Source of the DNA: Trichomonas vaginalis G3
Lineage: Eukaryota > Parabasalia > Trichomonadida > Trichomonadidae
Assembly: GCF_026262505.1 (NCBI RefSeq)
Contig: NC_067207.1
Coordinates: forward strand, 20,366,082-20,430,081
DNA: 64,000 bases
Direction: 5' to 3'
The notes below the pieces were generated by a model, which did not search any database, was not told where the DNA came from, and saw nothing but the letters and a program-made list of their open reading frames with translations. Shown here piece after piece: positions 20,332 through 29,882 of the stretch; positions within the stretch are counted from its first letter, which is position 1; each line of letters opens with the position of its first letter. A program made the translations under genes and the position numbers.

Positions 20332-20707
20332 GAGTAGGTGACAAAAGTGCATACTCTTAAACAACCGTCGGATTTCCGGGTGAAATCGTGACACACTTTC
20401 GTCTTTCGTAGGCAGTGGTGGTTGTTACAAAAGGTAACTTCGAATGTAGCGTGAAATCTGCAAAAAAAATTCTGAAATTTGAATTGAGAACACAAAAATT
20501 GAATAGTTTACGTCAATAAAAAAGAGAAAAATGAAGCCAATGTGTCTCGAACCTAGGACTTAGAGCAGCAATCCCACTGTTTATCAAATTACACTACATG
20601 CATCTCTCACTTCAGTGAATGAGATCAACTATATGATAACTTTTTCCCCATTATATTCTTGTGGAAAAGTGACAAATAGCAACTTTGACCCTCTCTCGCA
20701 ATCGCAG
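20332..20707. mobile_element. 376-bp insertion with 10-bp target duplication
   Basis: GCAATCGCAG flanks the block on both sides (20322-20331 and 20698-20707). The ends are weakly inverted: GAGTAGGTGACAAAAGTGC against GAGAGGGTCAAAGTTGC read from the other end. A 9-10 base duplication with inverted ends suggests a Mutator-like MITE. The tRNA-like sequence inside (minus strand) alternatively suggests a tRNA-derived SINE. An intron is unlikely: the ends lack the strict trichomonad splice sequences. Confidence 0.7.
20530..20601 (-). tRNA. tRNA-like sequence (degenerate)
   Basis: On the minus strand there is an A-box-like TAGTGTAATTTG (20585-20596), a B-box GGTTCGAGA (20545-20553) and a T-run soon after (about 20527-20532). 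Spacing fits a tRNA of about 70 bases. The acceptor and T stems do not pair well, so this is a tRNA relic or Pol III promoter inside the insertion rather than a working tRNA. Confidence 0.4.
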
Positions 20708-20809
20708 ACTACCCCTAAAGTTTCTACTCCAAATAATCCAGCAGAAGAAAAAAATAAATTAGAAGATTACTTGGAATTCGATGATGCTGATTTCATATTC
20801 TCTAGTTAA

Positions 20810-21422
20810 TTTGAAAGCAAAAATTTATTTCATGTATTGTACAACCTACAGATTTCATAATCTGTGAATTTTGTAAATGTTTGTTATATTGCTAGAATAG
20901 TGAATTCATGTACAGACAGATAATTTTTTCATTATTTCCGAAAAATTGAATAAATATTATCTCATTTAAATCAAAGAAAATGATTATATTATCATTTTGC
21001 TAAATCATATAGAAAAATTAGAAATTAAAAGGAAAATATTCAATGAAGAGAGAGATATAAAAATTATTCTTAATTCGATATAAGAATTGCCTAACACATA
21101 TCCACAAACTGCAATTAAAATATTTGGAGATGTATAGCATTAGAAATGCAGAGTTTATAATAATATACAAATAAAAAAAAACAGAAATCCCTTAGTAATT
21201 GAGAAATATATCAGTCAGCGGGGTTCGTTTACTTAATAATCATTGCATGTTTTAAAATTCTCCATGAATGCTTCCAAAACAGAAATGTTCTTTTGAAATT
21301 TACAAAGTAATTTGAAATCAATAACAATTTCCTAGCAAATAGCATTTGTTATGCTTAGTGAATGTCTTCAGATTCTATAGACTTTAGTAAAAATTCTGAA
21401 CTTTACAAAATTTTACATTCCT
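20810..21422. other. Intergenic region
   Basis: AT-rich, no gene seen. It holds the 3' flank of the Myb gene and the upstream region of the CH-actin fusion gene. AATAAATATTATC at about 20950 could serve in 3'-end formation of the Myb gene. Confidence 0.4.
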
Positions 21423-23677
21423 ATGTCGGCAGAAGAAACAGAAGAAGTTCAAACATGGCTAAAGCAAATATTAATGAAAGAAGGAGTTGAATTTGATGAT
21501 CTAAAAACTGTTTTCAAGGATGGTGTTAACTTAATAAAGATGATTCATGCAATAACGGGAGAAACGATACCAATCAAAAAAGTAAATACGCGAATGTTGC
21601 AGTTTCAAAATCCCAATCTTGAGGCAGCTTTAAAATATCTTGAAGACAAAAAAATTATGGGCTTCAAAAATAGAATTACGAAAGAGGAAATATTTCAAGG
21701 AGAATTGAAGAAGATTGTTATCTTTTTGCATTTAATTACAAAGGAATTTCCATTAAATTCGGAGAATGAAAATTCAATTTCAAATAACGAACCTAAAGCA
21801 GAAGAAGCACATACCAATTCTGTAGATGAAGAAGAGGCAAGAAAGAAAGCTGAAGAAGAAGCAAGACTTAAAGCTGAAGAAGAAGCAAGACTCAAAGCTG
21901 AAGAAGAAGCTAGGAAGAAGGCTGAAGAAGAAGCAAGACTCAAAGCTGAAGAAGAAGCAAGACTTAAAGCTGAAGAAGAAGCTAGGAAGAAGGCTGAAGA
22001 AGAAGCAAGACTTAAAGCAGAAGAAGAAGCAATAAAGAAAGCCGAAGAAGAAGAAAGAAAGAAAGCTGAAGAAGAAGCAAGACTTAAAGCTGAAGAAGAA
22101 GCAAGACTTAAAGCCGAAGAAGAAGCTAGGAAGAAGGCTGAAGAAGAAGCAAGACTTAAAGCTGAAGAAGAAGCAAGACTTAAAGCTGAAGAAGAAGCAA
22201 GACTTAAAGCTGAAGAAGAAGCTAGGAAGAAGGCTGAAGAAGAAGCAAGACTTAAAGCTGAAGAAGAAGCTAGGAAGAAAGCAGAAGAAGCAATAAAGAA
22301 AGCCGAAGAAGAAGAAAGAAAGAAAGCTGAAGAAGAAGCAAGAAAGAAGGCTGAAGAAGAAGCAAGAAAGAAAGCTGAAAAAGAAGCCAGAAAGAAGAAA
22401 GCTGAAGAAGAAGCTAAAAAGAAGAAAGCTGAAGAAGAGAGAATCAAGGCAGAACAAGAAAGAAAGAAACTTGAAAATTCCAAAGAGTCCGAAGAAAAAC
22501 AAGCCGAAAATAACACACAAACAACAGAACAAGTTAATACTCCTCCAACCAGTCTTAAAGATGAAACTGTCAAAGGAGCCGAGCACTCATCACATGTATC
22601 GACAGAAAAGAGAGAAATTGGTGAATTACCTGCAGTTTGTGTCGATAACGGAAATAGACAAATCAAACAGGTCTTTCCAACTCAATGCTTCCTCAAATTG
22701 CTGTCACATCATGCATTGCAAAACCACGTAATGCTTTTGGATTCCTCAAAGCGTTCGCAAGAATTTCTGATGTCCTTGTTGGAGAAAGAGCTTTCAATGC
22801 AGGAAATGATTTCGATATCTTAACTCCTTTCAGTGATGGCCACATTACATCTTTCGACGACTTAATGACACTCTACAAGGAAGTCTTCAAGAATATAAGT
22901 ACAGAAGCTTTCTTAACAGAAAGAAAAAGAAGAAAATTGGCTGATATTTATTTCAACACATTGAATTCATCAGCAATTTTCACTTCTTCTGGCGGTTATT
23001 TCGCTTCCGTTGCAAGTTCCAATCCTAACTCATTAGTCATTGATATTGGAGCAAGCTCAGGCACAGTACAAGCTGTTCTTGATGGTGTTACATGCAAGAA
23101 CTCTGTGAAAAGAATGAAATTCGGAGGCGGCCAAATTTCCTTAAATTTGATGAAACAAATTTTTGGAGATTCGCCAACACGAGCATCTACATATGCTATA
23201 GAAGGTATCAAGAGGAAGTACTGCTATGTTTCAACCAATTTCGATGAAGAAATCAAAACTTTTTCACAAAGTGATATTATTGATGTTGGAGATGCCGGAA
23301 AAGTATTTATCACAAGTGAAAGAATTAAGGCCCCTGAAGTTTTATTTAATCCGAAATTAATTGGCTCGGACGATGAGTCAATTATCCAAACAATCAAAAG
23401 TTCTTTGAATTCACTTTCTGAAGACGATCGAAATAAGGTTCTCCAAAATGTTGTTTTGAGTGGAGGAACGACAAACATGCCAGGATTCAAGGAACGATTG
23501 GAAAAGGAGCTCAAAGAATATCGCAATATTAGATTTTATGGTTCAGCAGATAATGAATTTGCTGCTTTCCGCGGATGCGTAACTCTAGCAATGAAAGATG
23601 AGTTTCCATGGTTATGCGTCACAAAGCAGGAATACGAAGAATTTGGAGATAACATTCTATCAAGATTTGAAATTTAA
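21423..23677 (+). pseudogene. Calponin-homology / coiled-coil / actin-like fusion protein (one frameshift)
   Basis: The first frame (21423-22823) opens with a single CH domain, residues about 5-110 (VQTWLKQILMKEGVEFDDLK, DGVNLIKMIHAITG), which binds actin or microtubules. Residues about 135-345 are a repetitive (A/E)EEARLKAEEEARKK coiled coil. Residues about 398-412 begin an actin fold (ELPAVCVDNGNRQIK, the phosphate-1 loop). The rest of actin continues in another frame from about 22665 to 23677: LVIDIGASSG (phosphate 2), VVLSGGTTNMPGFKERLEKE (adenosine motif) and the C-terminal CVTKQEYEEFGDNILSRF. The change of frame falls in ATCAAACAGGTCTTTCC (22662-22678), where one extra base would give the usual IKAG of actins, so it is a one-base deletion or a sequence error. 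The combined protein would have about 750 residues. Confidence 0.85.
21835..22450 (+). repeat. Coding repeat for AEEEARLK/AEEEARKK coiled coil
   Basis: 24-base units of the type GCTGAAGAAGAAGCAAGACT repeat about 25 times with mostly synonymous or conservative differences. They encode an uninterrupted charged helix. The regularity produces long antisense and shifted frames that are artefacts. Confidence 0.9.
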
Positions 23678-24849
23678 TAATGACAATTAAAGAAATTGGA
23701 ATTCCAAATCGAATATTTATATTACTCATGGAATAAAGGATATTTTTATTAAAAAGAGTTTCAAGCATTCGATCATAAGAAATAAAAAGAAAACGAAAAA
23801 GAATTTTCTGAAGTACCGAAAACTTAAGTTTTGATAATAAGGTATAAAAAGATTTGATTGATTATGGTGAATGGATATATCTGAACAATACCTCAAAATA
23901 TTATGAAGATAATGAAATGTTAAAAACTAACCCATAGAAAAAATTGAAGTATGTAAAAATGATTAGAATTGCTAAATATATAAATAAATTAATGTTACGT
24001 TGTTGCGAAGTTTTGTGAAGGGAGATATTTGAATTAACAAAGTTTATTATTAATAGATAGTACTCCATTTATCATTTACTAAATTGTTTTCAGAAAAAGT
24101 ATAGCTTGAAAATAGAATTGAAAGCAAAAATCTTTCAATATAATTTAGTATAGCTAGAGTAATATTGTAATATTATCATTATTGGGAATTTGAATAGAGC
24201 TTTTGAGAGAATAGATTTTGTGAAGAATTGAGATTCAATTGAAATTAAGTGAGAATCAAATGCCATTTACTCGGTCCAAAATACAAAAATGATACTAATG
24301 AGCTTGTTGTAGAATTCAGTTTTGATTGGAAGAATAAAACTTTTTATTTAATGATATAATTATACAATTAATAGCAAAACAATGAATATTAAAGATAAAA
24401 AATTTGGTCGTCTTAAATTGAAAGACTCTCAACTTTGTGATCCTTCAATTTATTAATCATTAAAAGATTAAATATAAATACAATAGATAATCTCAGTACT
24501 TTAAAGTAAGGATTTTTCATTAAAACAGTTAACTCTATTGCCAATTTAACAGGCTTATCAAAATCGACTGAATGTTATGTATCTACTTATACAATCATAA
24601 TTTCATATAAAAAGAATCATGATTATGATTTAAATTCATTTTCTGGTGTTTTCAATTGGATAATGAAAAGTCTTTATTTTAATTTACGCCAGTAGTTATG
24701 ATCACCATCACTATTACTTTTTATTATAATCACAATTTGTTAACACTTTTTTATTTCTGATTTATGTAAACTATACAAAAAATTACGTAAAGTATTTAAA
24801 ATTTTCAATCCTTTTTCAAATATTTATGTAAAATTCTCAACCTATTCTT
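23678..24849. other. AT-rich intergenic region
   Basis: About 1.2 kb with no gene and no recognised repeat. Stop codons are frequent in all frames. Confidence 0.5.
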
Positions 24850-24865
24850 CTCAATAAAAAAAATC
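24850..24865 (+). promoter_or_regulatory. Candidate host promoter motif CTCAATAAAAAAAATC
   Basis: It lies 38 bases before the ATG of the CDC25-like gene and resembles the motif 40 bases before the Myb ATG. Confidence 0.35.
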
Positions 24866-24996
24866 ATATAAAAGCACCACTGAGTTCATGGCCGCTTCTC
24901 TTCCCTTCCCGATCATGAACTTACCTATTCCTAACTTTCTTGATTTTGACGATGATATTAAAGATGCTTCCCGTTTTAGGTTAATGGTGCTAGTTG

Positions 24997-25507
24997 AAAA
25001 GTGATTAAGTCTGATCGGGCGAGTTACTGTTGTGTGGAAGGAGCAGAACGATACGATTCGCCTCCAGGTGATGTTGATGATTGAATGTTTCGCGTGTGAC
25101 TGTATTGTTCCGTTGTGCGAAGTATGGTACTAGTGATCGTGTTGCTTACTGCTGACAGGAAGCTTTAACTGATAATAGTCTCCGATGAGAAGATTGTTGT
25201 TTATTACACCGTCGGAGATGACGACACTTAATCCTTTGTCTGGGACGATTGTGTTAGTTGCACGTATGCATTTGAGATTCTACAGTTTAGAGTGTCACGA
25301 AATTGGGTCAGATATTTCACGTAGACGTGAAATAATGATTGGGGGCGAGCTATTGATCTGTCAGTTAGGTTACGTGTGGTGACAGTGGACGTGATAGCAT
25401 GAGAAGAAATGTAAGTATGTGTTATAGATAGTACCGAAAGCACCATTGTATGCGCGTTATAGTGAGGTTTGTGGGACGGTGGGCCTCGATCAGCACGTGG
25501 CACTTTT
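24997..25507. mobile_element. 511-bp insertion with imperfect TIRs
   Basis: The left end is AAAAGTGATTAAGTCTGATC (24997) and the right end, reversed, AAAAGTGCCACGTGCTGATC: AAAAGTG and CTGATCG match with the same 7-base spacing. The interior is GC-richer than its surroundings and has no recognisable gene. No target-site duplication was identified. The AAAAGTG tip and the CACTTTTACT right junction are shared with the insertion at 15720-16843, which suggests one MITE family. Confidence 0.5.
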
Positions 25508-26063
25508 ACTCCACGAAGTATGGCCATCGATGCTCGAGATACTTACCCTATCCACATCGTGGCTACACCAGGCTATTATTCTATCCGGTACGCCATGATC
25601 TGGTGTTTCCCTTGGAACACTAATACAAAAGATGTACTTCCTAAGAAAATCAAGTGCAAGGAATTAAAATTTATGATAGAGCATCCAGAACATTACCTTT
25701 TTGATCACTTGTTAATTATTGATTGTCGTTTTGCATATGAACATAATGGCGGACACATAGGTAGTCAGCACACAAAAATGATTGAACAGCCCTAGCCGGT
25801 TTATTTAATCTAGCTTGAATAAATACATAAATTTCGAAACACCATTGGTGTTGTAACTTTTATAATCTTTGCGAATTTTCACAGGATCGCGGACCCAGAT
25901 TTCTTAACCTATTCCGTGAATATGATAGGAAAGTCAACGAATATCCAAAACTTTCTTTACCATATATTTCCTCCTCGAAGGAGGCTATAATCGATTTTAT
26001 ACAGAATGCAAAGAATTGTGCCATGGTGGTTACACTGCCATGCGTGACAAAAAATTTGTATCA

Positions 26064-26118
26064 AGCGGTGAATTAAAGAGAAATAATCTATAAGTATTAA
26101 GTTATCCAATTCACCGCT
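26064..26118. repeat. Inverted repeat AGCGGTGAATT / AATTCACCGCT
   Basis: 11-base perfect arms (26064-26074 and 26108-26118) around an AT-rich loop, between the CDC25 core and its C-terminal tail. It may be a small insertion. Confidence 0.5.
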
Positions 26119-26244
26119 AATCATAGATTCTCAAGCACTTCTCTAAGTGCTTTGAAGCATAGTAGACATGCAGCTAGTAATGGAGGATTCCCTGTTTCCA
26201 TGGTTCCTCAAGCGATGTCTCAAGAAACAATGACATTCTTCTGA

Positions 26245-27511
26245 ATGTATTTAATACCATTTATTGATTTTGTATTACTATTAGTTTTTATCTTTGTTTT
26301 AAGAAAATATCTTAGATTCCAATCAAAATGCTTAATTCTGGTTGAAATGTAATCAAAATTCATCCAACGTTTATATGATTACGCATAGGTTAATATACAA
26401 TACTTGCAGCCATAATCCAAAAAAACATTGAGAAATTATTGGATGTTTTTGGAGCATATAAGATCTCCTAACTAATAAAAACGCGTTTTTTGAAGTAAAT
26501 CTATCAACAAATGACTATTTATAATGAATACATATATTTTTGCGGTTCACTAGATTGATTTCATAACCTTCTAATTTATTTTTTTTTATTATCCGATTTT
26601 CAAAGATATAATTTTACTTTCTTGAATTTTTATCCTTTCAAAACTATTTTTTTGACGATAAAAAACCTGCAAATCATTTTAAAATTTTAAAACATAAAAT
26701 GTTGTGTATAAAAATTACTCAGGCTATATCTTTAATAAAAAAATATACACTGATATTACTTAAATTTCTTTCTAGCATCCAAAGAAATAAACATTAACAT
26801 CATAGTTCTTGTCATCGCAAATAAACAATTAAAGGAATGATGACACAAACGAATTCATCTGTTGTTTAGTATTTTATGCATCGCTTAATGAGACTTAAAT
26901 CCAAACTCCATTTCTATAACAAATATAAATTTAATCATTAGGTCGTTATCCGCAACAACAATTTTTTTAACCACACAGTATTTCCTGTAATAATGATTCC
27001 ATCAAGTGCATTTATTTAGACATAGGTTGATTATCATAAATTCATCATATTAATGGATCATATTAACAAGAATTCCATAATTGATAAAAATTTCATTGGA
27101 TAAACAAGAGTTATTTATTTAGAGTGCACAACTTTTCTAACCTCATAAATTTGGTTCTTATTTTATGTTATTCAAATTAGTTATATGATTTTCCCCTATC
27201 AATAATTCTTACATTGAATTACATAACATGCCTGCAAGATTTTAGCTATATTTTATAAGGAGTTATTAGGAATGATATAATTCATTTTCTATTAGATTAG
27301 ATTTAGTGATATCTGCATAAGTTTGGTGATGAATGGATAAAATCATGAAACATTATATTGATTAAAATAGACTTACAAGAGAAACGAATATTTCTAGGAT
27401 TCATATAGAAATATAATGGACCCACCAACATTTGTTGAATCAAAACTTCTGATTCAATATTATCAACATTTATCAGAATGGTGCTAATCAAATCTAAGAT
27501 CTGGCATGAAT
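26245..27511. other. AT-rich intergenic region
   Basis: About 1.3 kb with no gene, repeat or RNA that I can support. Confidence 0.5.
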
Positions 27512-27513
27512 CC

Positions 27514-27544
<31 letters not shown>

Positions 27545-27882
27545 TAGTGGGGCTTCCAGGGGCTGCGCCCCTTCTAGCCCCTAAGAAATTTTGCCCAAGA
27601 CCCAAGAGGAGGACCGAACCCCAGCCGACCAGCCGTGACTTTTTTTGTAGAGCACTCAAAATAGTATAACTTTTGTCGGACAAGTAAGGGTCTATCGTCG
27701 CTACAGAAAAGTTACGGGCGTTCCAAGGAAGTATACTTTGAGAAGCCTTTCCCCCTTATAGAATGAGATAGGACGGTTATTTTACAAAACTGACAACACT
27801 TTGACCGAGTAGGTTTTTTTGTGCTGAACAAAAAGTGTCAATAAAACATCTGTTCAAAAAACCGTTTTTTAACTCACTTAAA
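27512..27882. other. Poly-A run and GC-rich left border of element 2
   Basis: About 30 A bases (27512-27542) are followed abruptly by GC-rich sequence containing GGGGCTGCGCCCC. Base composition changes here from host-like to element-like, so the left end of element 2 probably lies at about 27543. AAAAAGTGTCA at 27829-27839 is followed 40 bases later by the first small gene. The matching inverted end was not found in the window. Confidence 0.45.
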
Positions 27883-27990
27883 ATGCCACGTAAGCTACGT
27901 AAGAATATACGTAAGAGGAAGGGAGCATTGAAACATCCAATAGTAAAACTGACACCACAACAACAGTTGCAACAAACAAATGATGAATGA
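27883..27990 (+). CDS. 35-residue highly basic peptide
   Basis: The short frame begins MPRKLRKNIRKRKG and has a glutamine-rich end (PQQQLQQ). Ten of the first 17 residues are lysine, arginine or histidine. Its position near the element end and the upstream AAAAAGTGTCA motif support a real gene. Small basic peptides serve as DNA-condensing core proteins in adenoviruses; that role is only a suggestion here. Confidence 0.4.
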   Translation: MPRKLRKNIRKRKGALKHPIVKLTPQQQLQQTNDE

Positions 27991-28089
27991 CCCCACTATG
28001 TTGCAACAAATGTCAAGCAACCCTATGCTTTTAAAGCCGAGTTATTGGTGCACAGAGTGGAGTTTAAAGAGCGGCACTTTTAGCGAAAA

Positions 28090-28694
28090 ATGGCAGGCTA
28101 TGTGGAGCTGCACGACGGAACAGCTTATAACCCTCAAAGTCAAATGAATTTGAGTTCACTCAAAAATCAAATAACAGATGTCAAAAAGTCAAACATAGAC
28201 ATACAAGAAACAAATAAGTGAAAACGAAAAGAACTAGAATATGACAGACACACAAAGAAACTCAATGAGTTAAACGTAGAGAAAAAGAAAGAAAGAAAGA
28301 ACAACTGAAGAACTAAGTACAGAGGAATATGCGAAAAAAAGTGTCAGAAAAAGCAGCAGAAAGTAGCAAAAAAATGGAACAAGATGTTATAAAATTTGAA
28401 AAAACCATACTACTCAATATAAAGTACTGAAAGATGAGAAATAAAATCAAAAAAGCCTGAAGACAATATATGGATAGAGATGATATAAAAAAGAAGTTGA
28501 ACAAATGTAAAGGCAGAAAAACTTTTACAGTTGCAAAACAAACCGTACAGTATGAAAACTTAGCACAAAAAGTAAAAATAACGAACGCAGCCATGCAAAA
28601 GGCAATGAAAAGCGCAGAATATATAAAAGCTAAATATGACTGGTTAGTGCCCAAGCCAACGCCAAAAGGACAGCCCAACTTATTGGGTCAATAA
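28090..28694 (+). pseudogene. Helical coat-associated protein remains
   Basis: Starts MAGYVELHDGTAYNPQSQMN and continues as a lysine- and glutamate-rich helical sequence. The part at 28470-28694 is clearly protein-like (KKKLNKCKGRKTFTVAKQ) and ends in a proline-rich tail. It is broken, with about two breaks. No family recognised. Confidence 0.45.
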
Positions 28695-28815
28695 GGACAA
28701 AATACAAGCGGTATGAAGACAGTTCAAATGAAGCTTTAATGAATGCCGACTTTTAAGACGCCTTTCGAAGCTCTTCATAGTAAGGTGAAACTAGTGAACG
28801 ACTTCTCATCTGGAA

Positions 28816-29346
28816 ATGAAACTGAAGTCTGAAGGTTTCGACAACGAGTTAAGAGAAGTAGCACAAAATTATGACGAAAATAACAGATGCAGCAACGAGA
28901 CAGGCAGTTTCAAAGTGCCTATGACGCCGTTTGAGCAAACTGTTTGTGAAAGTCAAGAAAAAGAGTTACAACAGACCAAAACAGACCTAGTAAATGCGTT
29001 CTTAAGAACGAAAAGTCAGGTAGGACATTATGCTGCAGATGAACATATGTGCCAGCTGGTGGAACTTATATACCACAAACCCTCCAAGAGAAGCACCCTG
29101 CCACCAGGACTACCTAAAACATTTCCATCGTCACATGGACACAGACACAGGCATGCAAAAACCAACACAACAACCAACACACAACCAACAGTTCAAAACA
29201 CTGCACCACAACCAACAGTTCAAAACACTGCACCACAACCAACAGTTGAAAACACTGCACCACAACCAACCAGTTCAAAACACTGCACCACAACCAACAG
29301 TTCAAAACACTGCACAGCAACAACCACACCAGAGCAAGGACATTAA
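28816..29346 (+). CDS. Protein with PTVQNTAPQ repeats
   Basis: The product is 176 residues. Residues 1-115 are charged and helical. Residues about 118-170 are four or five repeats of QPTVQNTAP, encoded by a 27-base minisatellite (29175-29320). Repeats of this kind make extended linkers. Function unknown; it may be a virion protein by location. The C-terminal frame is uncertain because the repeat also reads through in a second frame. Confidence 0.45.
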   Translation: MKLKSEGFDNELREVAQNYDENNRCSNETGSFKVPMTPFEQTVCESQEKELQQTKTDLVNAFLRTKSQVGHYAADEHMCQLVELIYHKPSKRSTLPPGLPKTFPSSHGHRHRHAKTNTTTNTQPTVQNTAPQPTVQNTAPQPTVENTAPQPTSSKHCTTTNSSKHCTATTTPEQGH

Positions 29347-29882
29347 AAAGAAGTAGAGAACAAGGAAACCAAGAATTCTTAAAATGCTTAAGGAAAATTA
29401 TGGTTACCCAGATACTCTTGACTTGTAGTGAACAGATATAAAGAAGCTATTAGAAAGTTCAAGGAAGGAAATACTGACCCGAACCTAATTCTAGCTTTAT
29501 GGTTCAGCAGCCAAACTGGCAACTTATAATTTTCAAACTGGAAATAACAAGCTCGCAAAGGATATGATTATTAGCATATCATCCAAATTGACATGGATGA
29601 ATTTACTCCGAGATATTTGATGTCAGAGCTAAATGACAATTCAACTTTCGTCATGAAACGCGTAAAAAAATAGAGACGGAACGAAAGAACAAAAGCTTAT
29701 GAATGCGGATGACGTAGATAGGGAAATTGTTGAAAACGGTCTCGGAATATATGAAATGCCAGCAGATGAGGTACAAGAAAACTCCACAGGAAGAACTAGT
29801 TCAGATACAACCAGACATGGAAGAAATAGTTTCAGCAACAACAGCTAGAAGAGCCTGAAGGAAACGAAAACAAGTCCCTCCT
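29347..29882 (+). other. Decayed coding-like sequence of element 2
   Basis: The composition is still codon-like, with short protein-like stretches, but I can support no single gene. It probably belongs with the structural gene remains on either side. Confidence 0.35.

Larger units (their letters stand above)
19900..20809 (+). pseudogene. R2R3-type Myb DNA-binding protein, interrupted by an insertion
   Basis: The first part (19900-20337, 145 residues) has two Myb repeats: residues about 25-75 with KKDWKYIASHLPGRTPRQVR and residues about 80-130 with GPWTREEDDLLRKLFKEYG and RSDTNVKNRWNS. It would bind DNA in the nucleus; such short Mybs act as core-promoter or transcription factors in trichomonads. 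Normal coding resumes at about 20708 and ends at 20809 with an acidic tail (EDYLEFDDADFIFSS). The 376 bases between carry a 10-base direct repeat (GCAATCGCAG at 20322 and 20698). Removing one repeat plus the insert brings the tail into the Myb frame, so the insertion is recent. As it stands the protein ends at VKQSQE, still with both repeats, so partial function is possible. Confidence 0.8.
24888..26244 (+). pseudogene. CDC25-like dual-specificity phosphatase, decayed
   Basis: Pieces of one rhodanese-fold CDC25 phosphatase are visible in order. The start is MAASLPFPIMNLPIPNFL (24888). The rhodanese part LLIIDCRFAYEHNGGHIG lies at about 25700-25760. The catalytic loop CEFSQDRGPRFLNLFREYDR (C-x5-R, from 25870) is followed by VNEYPKLSLPYI. 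GGYNRFYTECKELCHGGYTA (about 25980) comes next in another frame, then a serine-rich tail ending QAMSQETMTFF at 26244. The family removes inhibitory phosphates from cyclin-dependent kinases. The gene is broken by a 511-bp insertion (24997-25507) and by at least two frameshifts, one between 25760 and 25870 and one at about 25970 in the CCTCCTCGAAGGAGG palindrome. Catalytic residues are still present, so decay is recent. Confidence 0.7.

Noticed and set aside
20332-20707. Spliceosomal intron in the Myb gene
   Set aside because: Flanked by an exact 10-base duplication and lacking the strict GTAYGT...ACTAACACACAG-type signals known from trichomonad introns.
21695-22666. Minus-strand frames of 323 and 268 residues (serine/alanine- or phenylalanine-rich)
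   Set aside because: Shadows of the charged coiled-coil repeat; low-complexity with no start context.
25185-25527. Frames of 65 and 99 residues in the 511-bp insertion
   Set aside because: No similarity to known proteins and they cross the insertion boundary.
27512-27542. Poly-A tail of a retrotransposed copy
   Set aside because: No gene-like or SINE-like sequence precedes it on the plus strand, and no target duplication is visible; kept only as a border marker.
29030-29356. Second frame with HHNQQFKTL repeats and its antisense
   Set aside because: Alternative reading of the 27-base minisatellite in the 176-residue frame.
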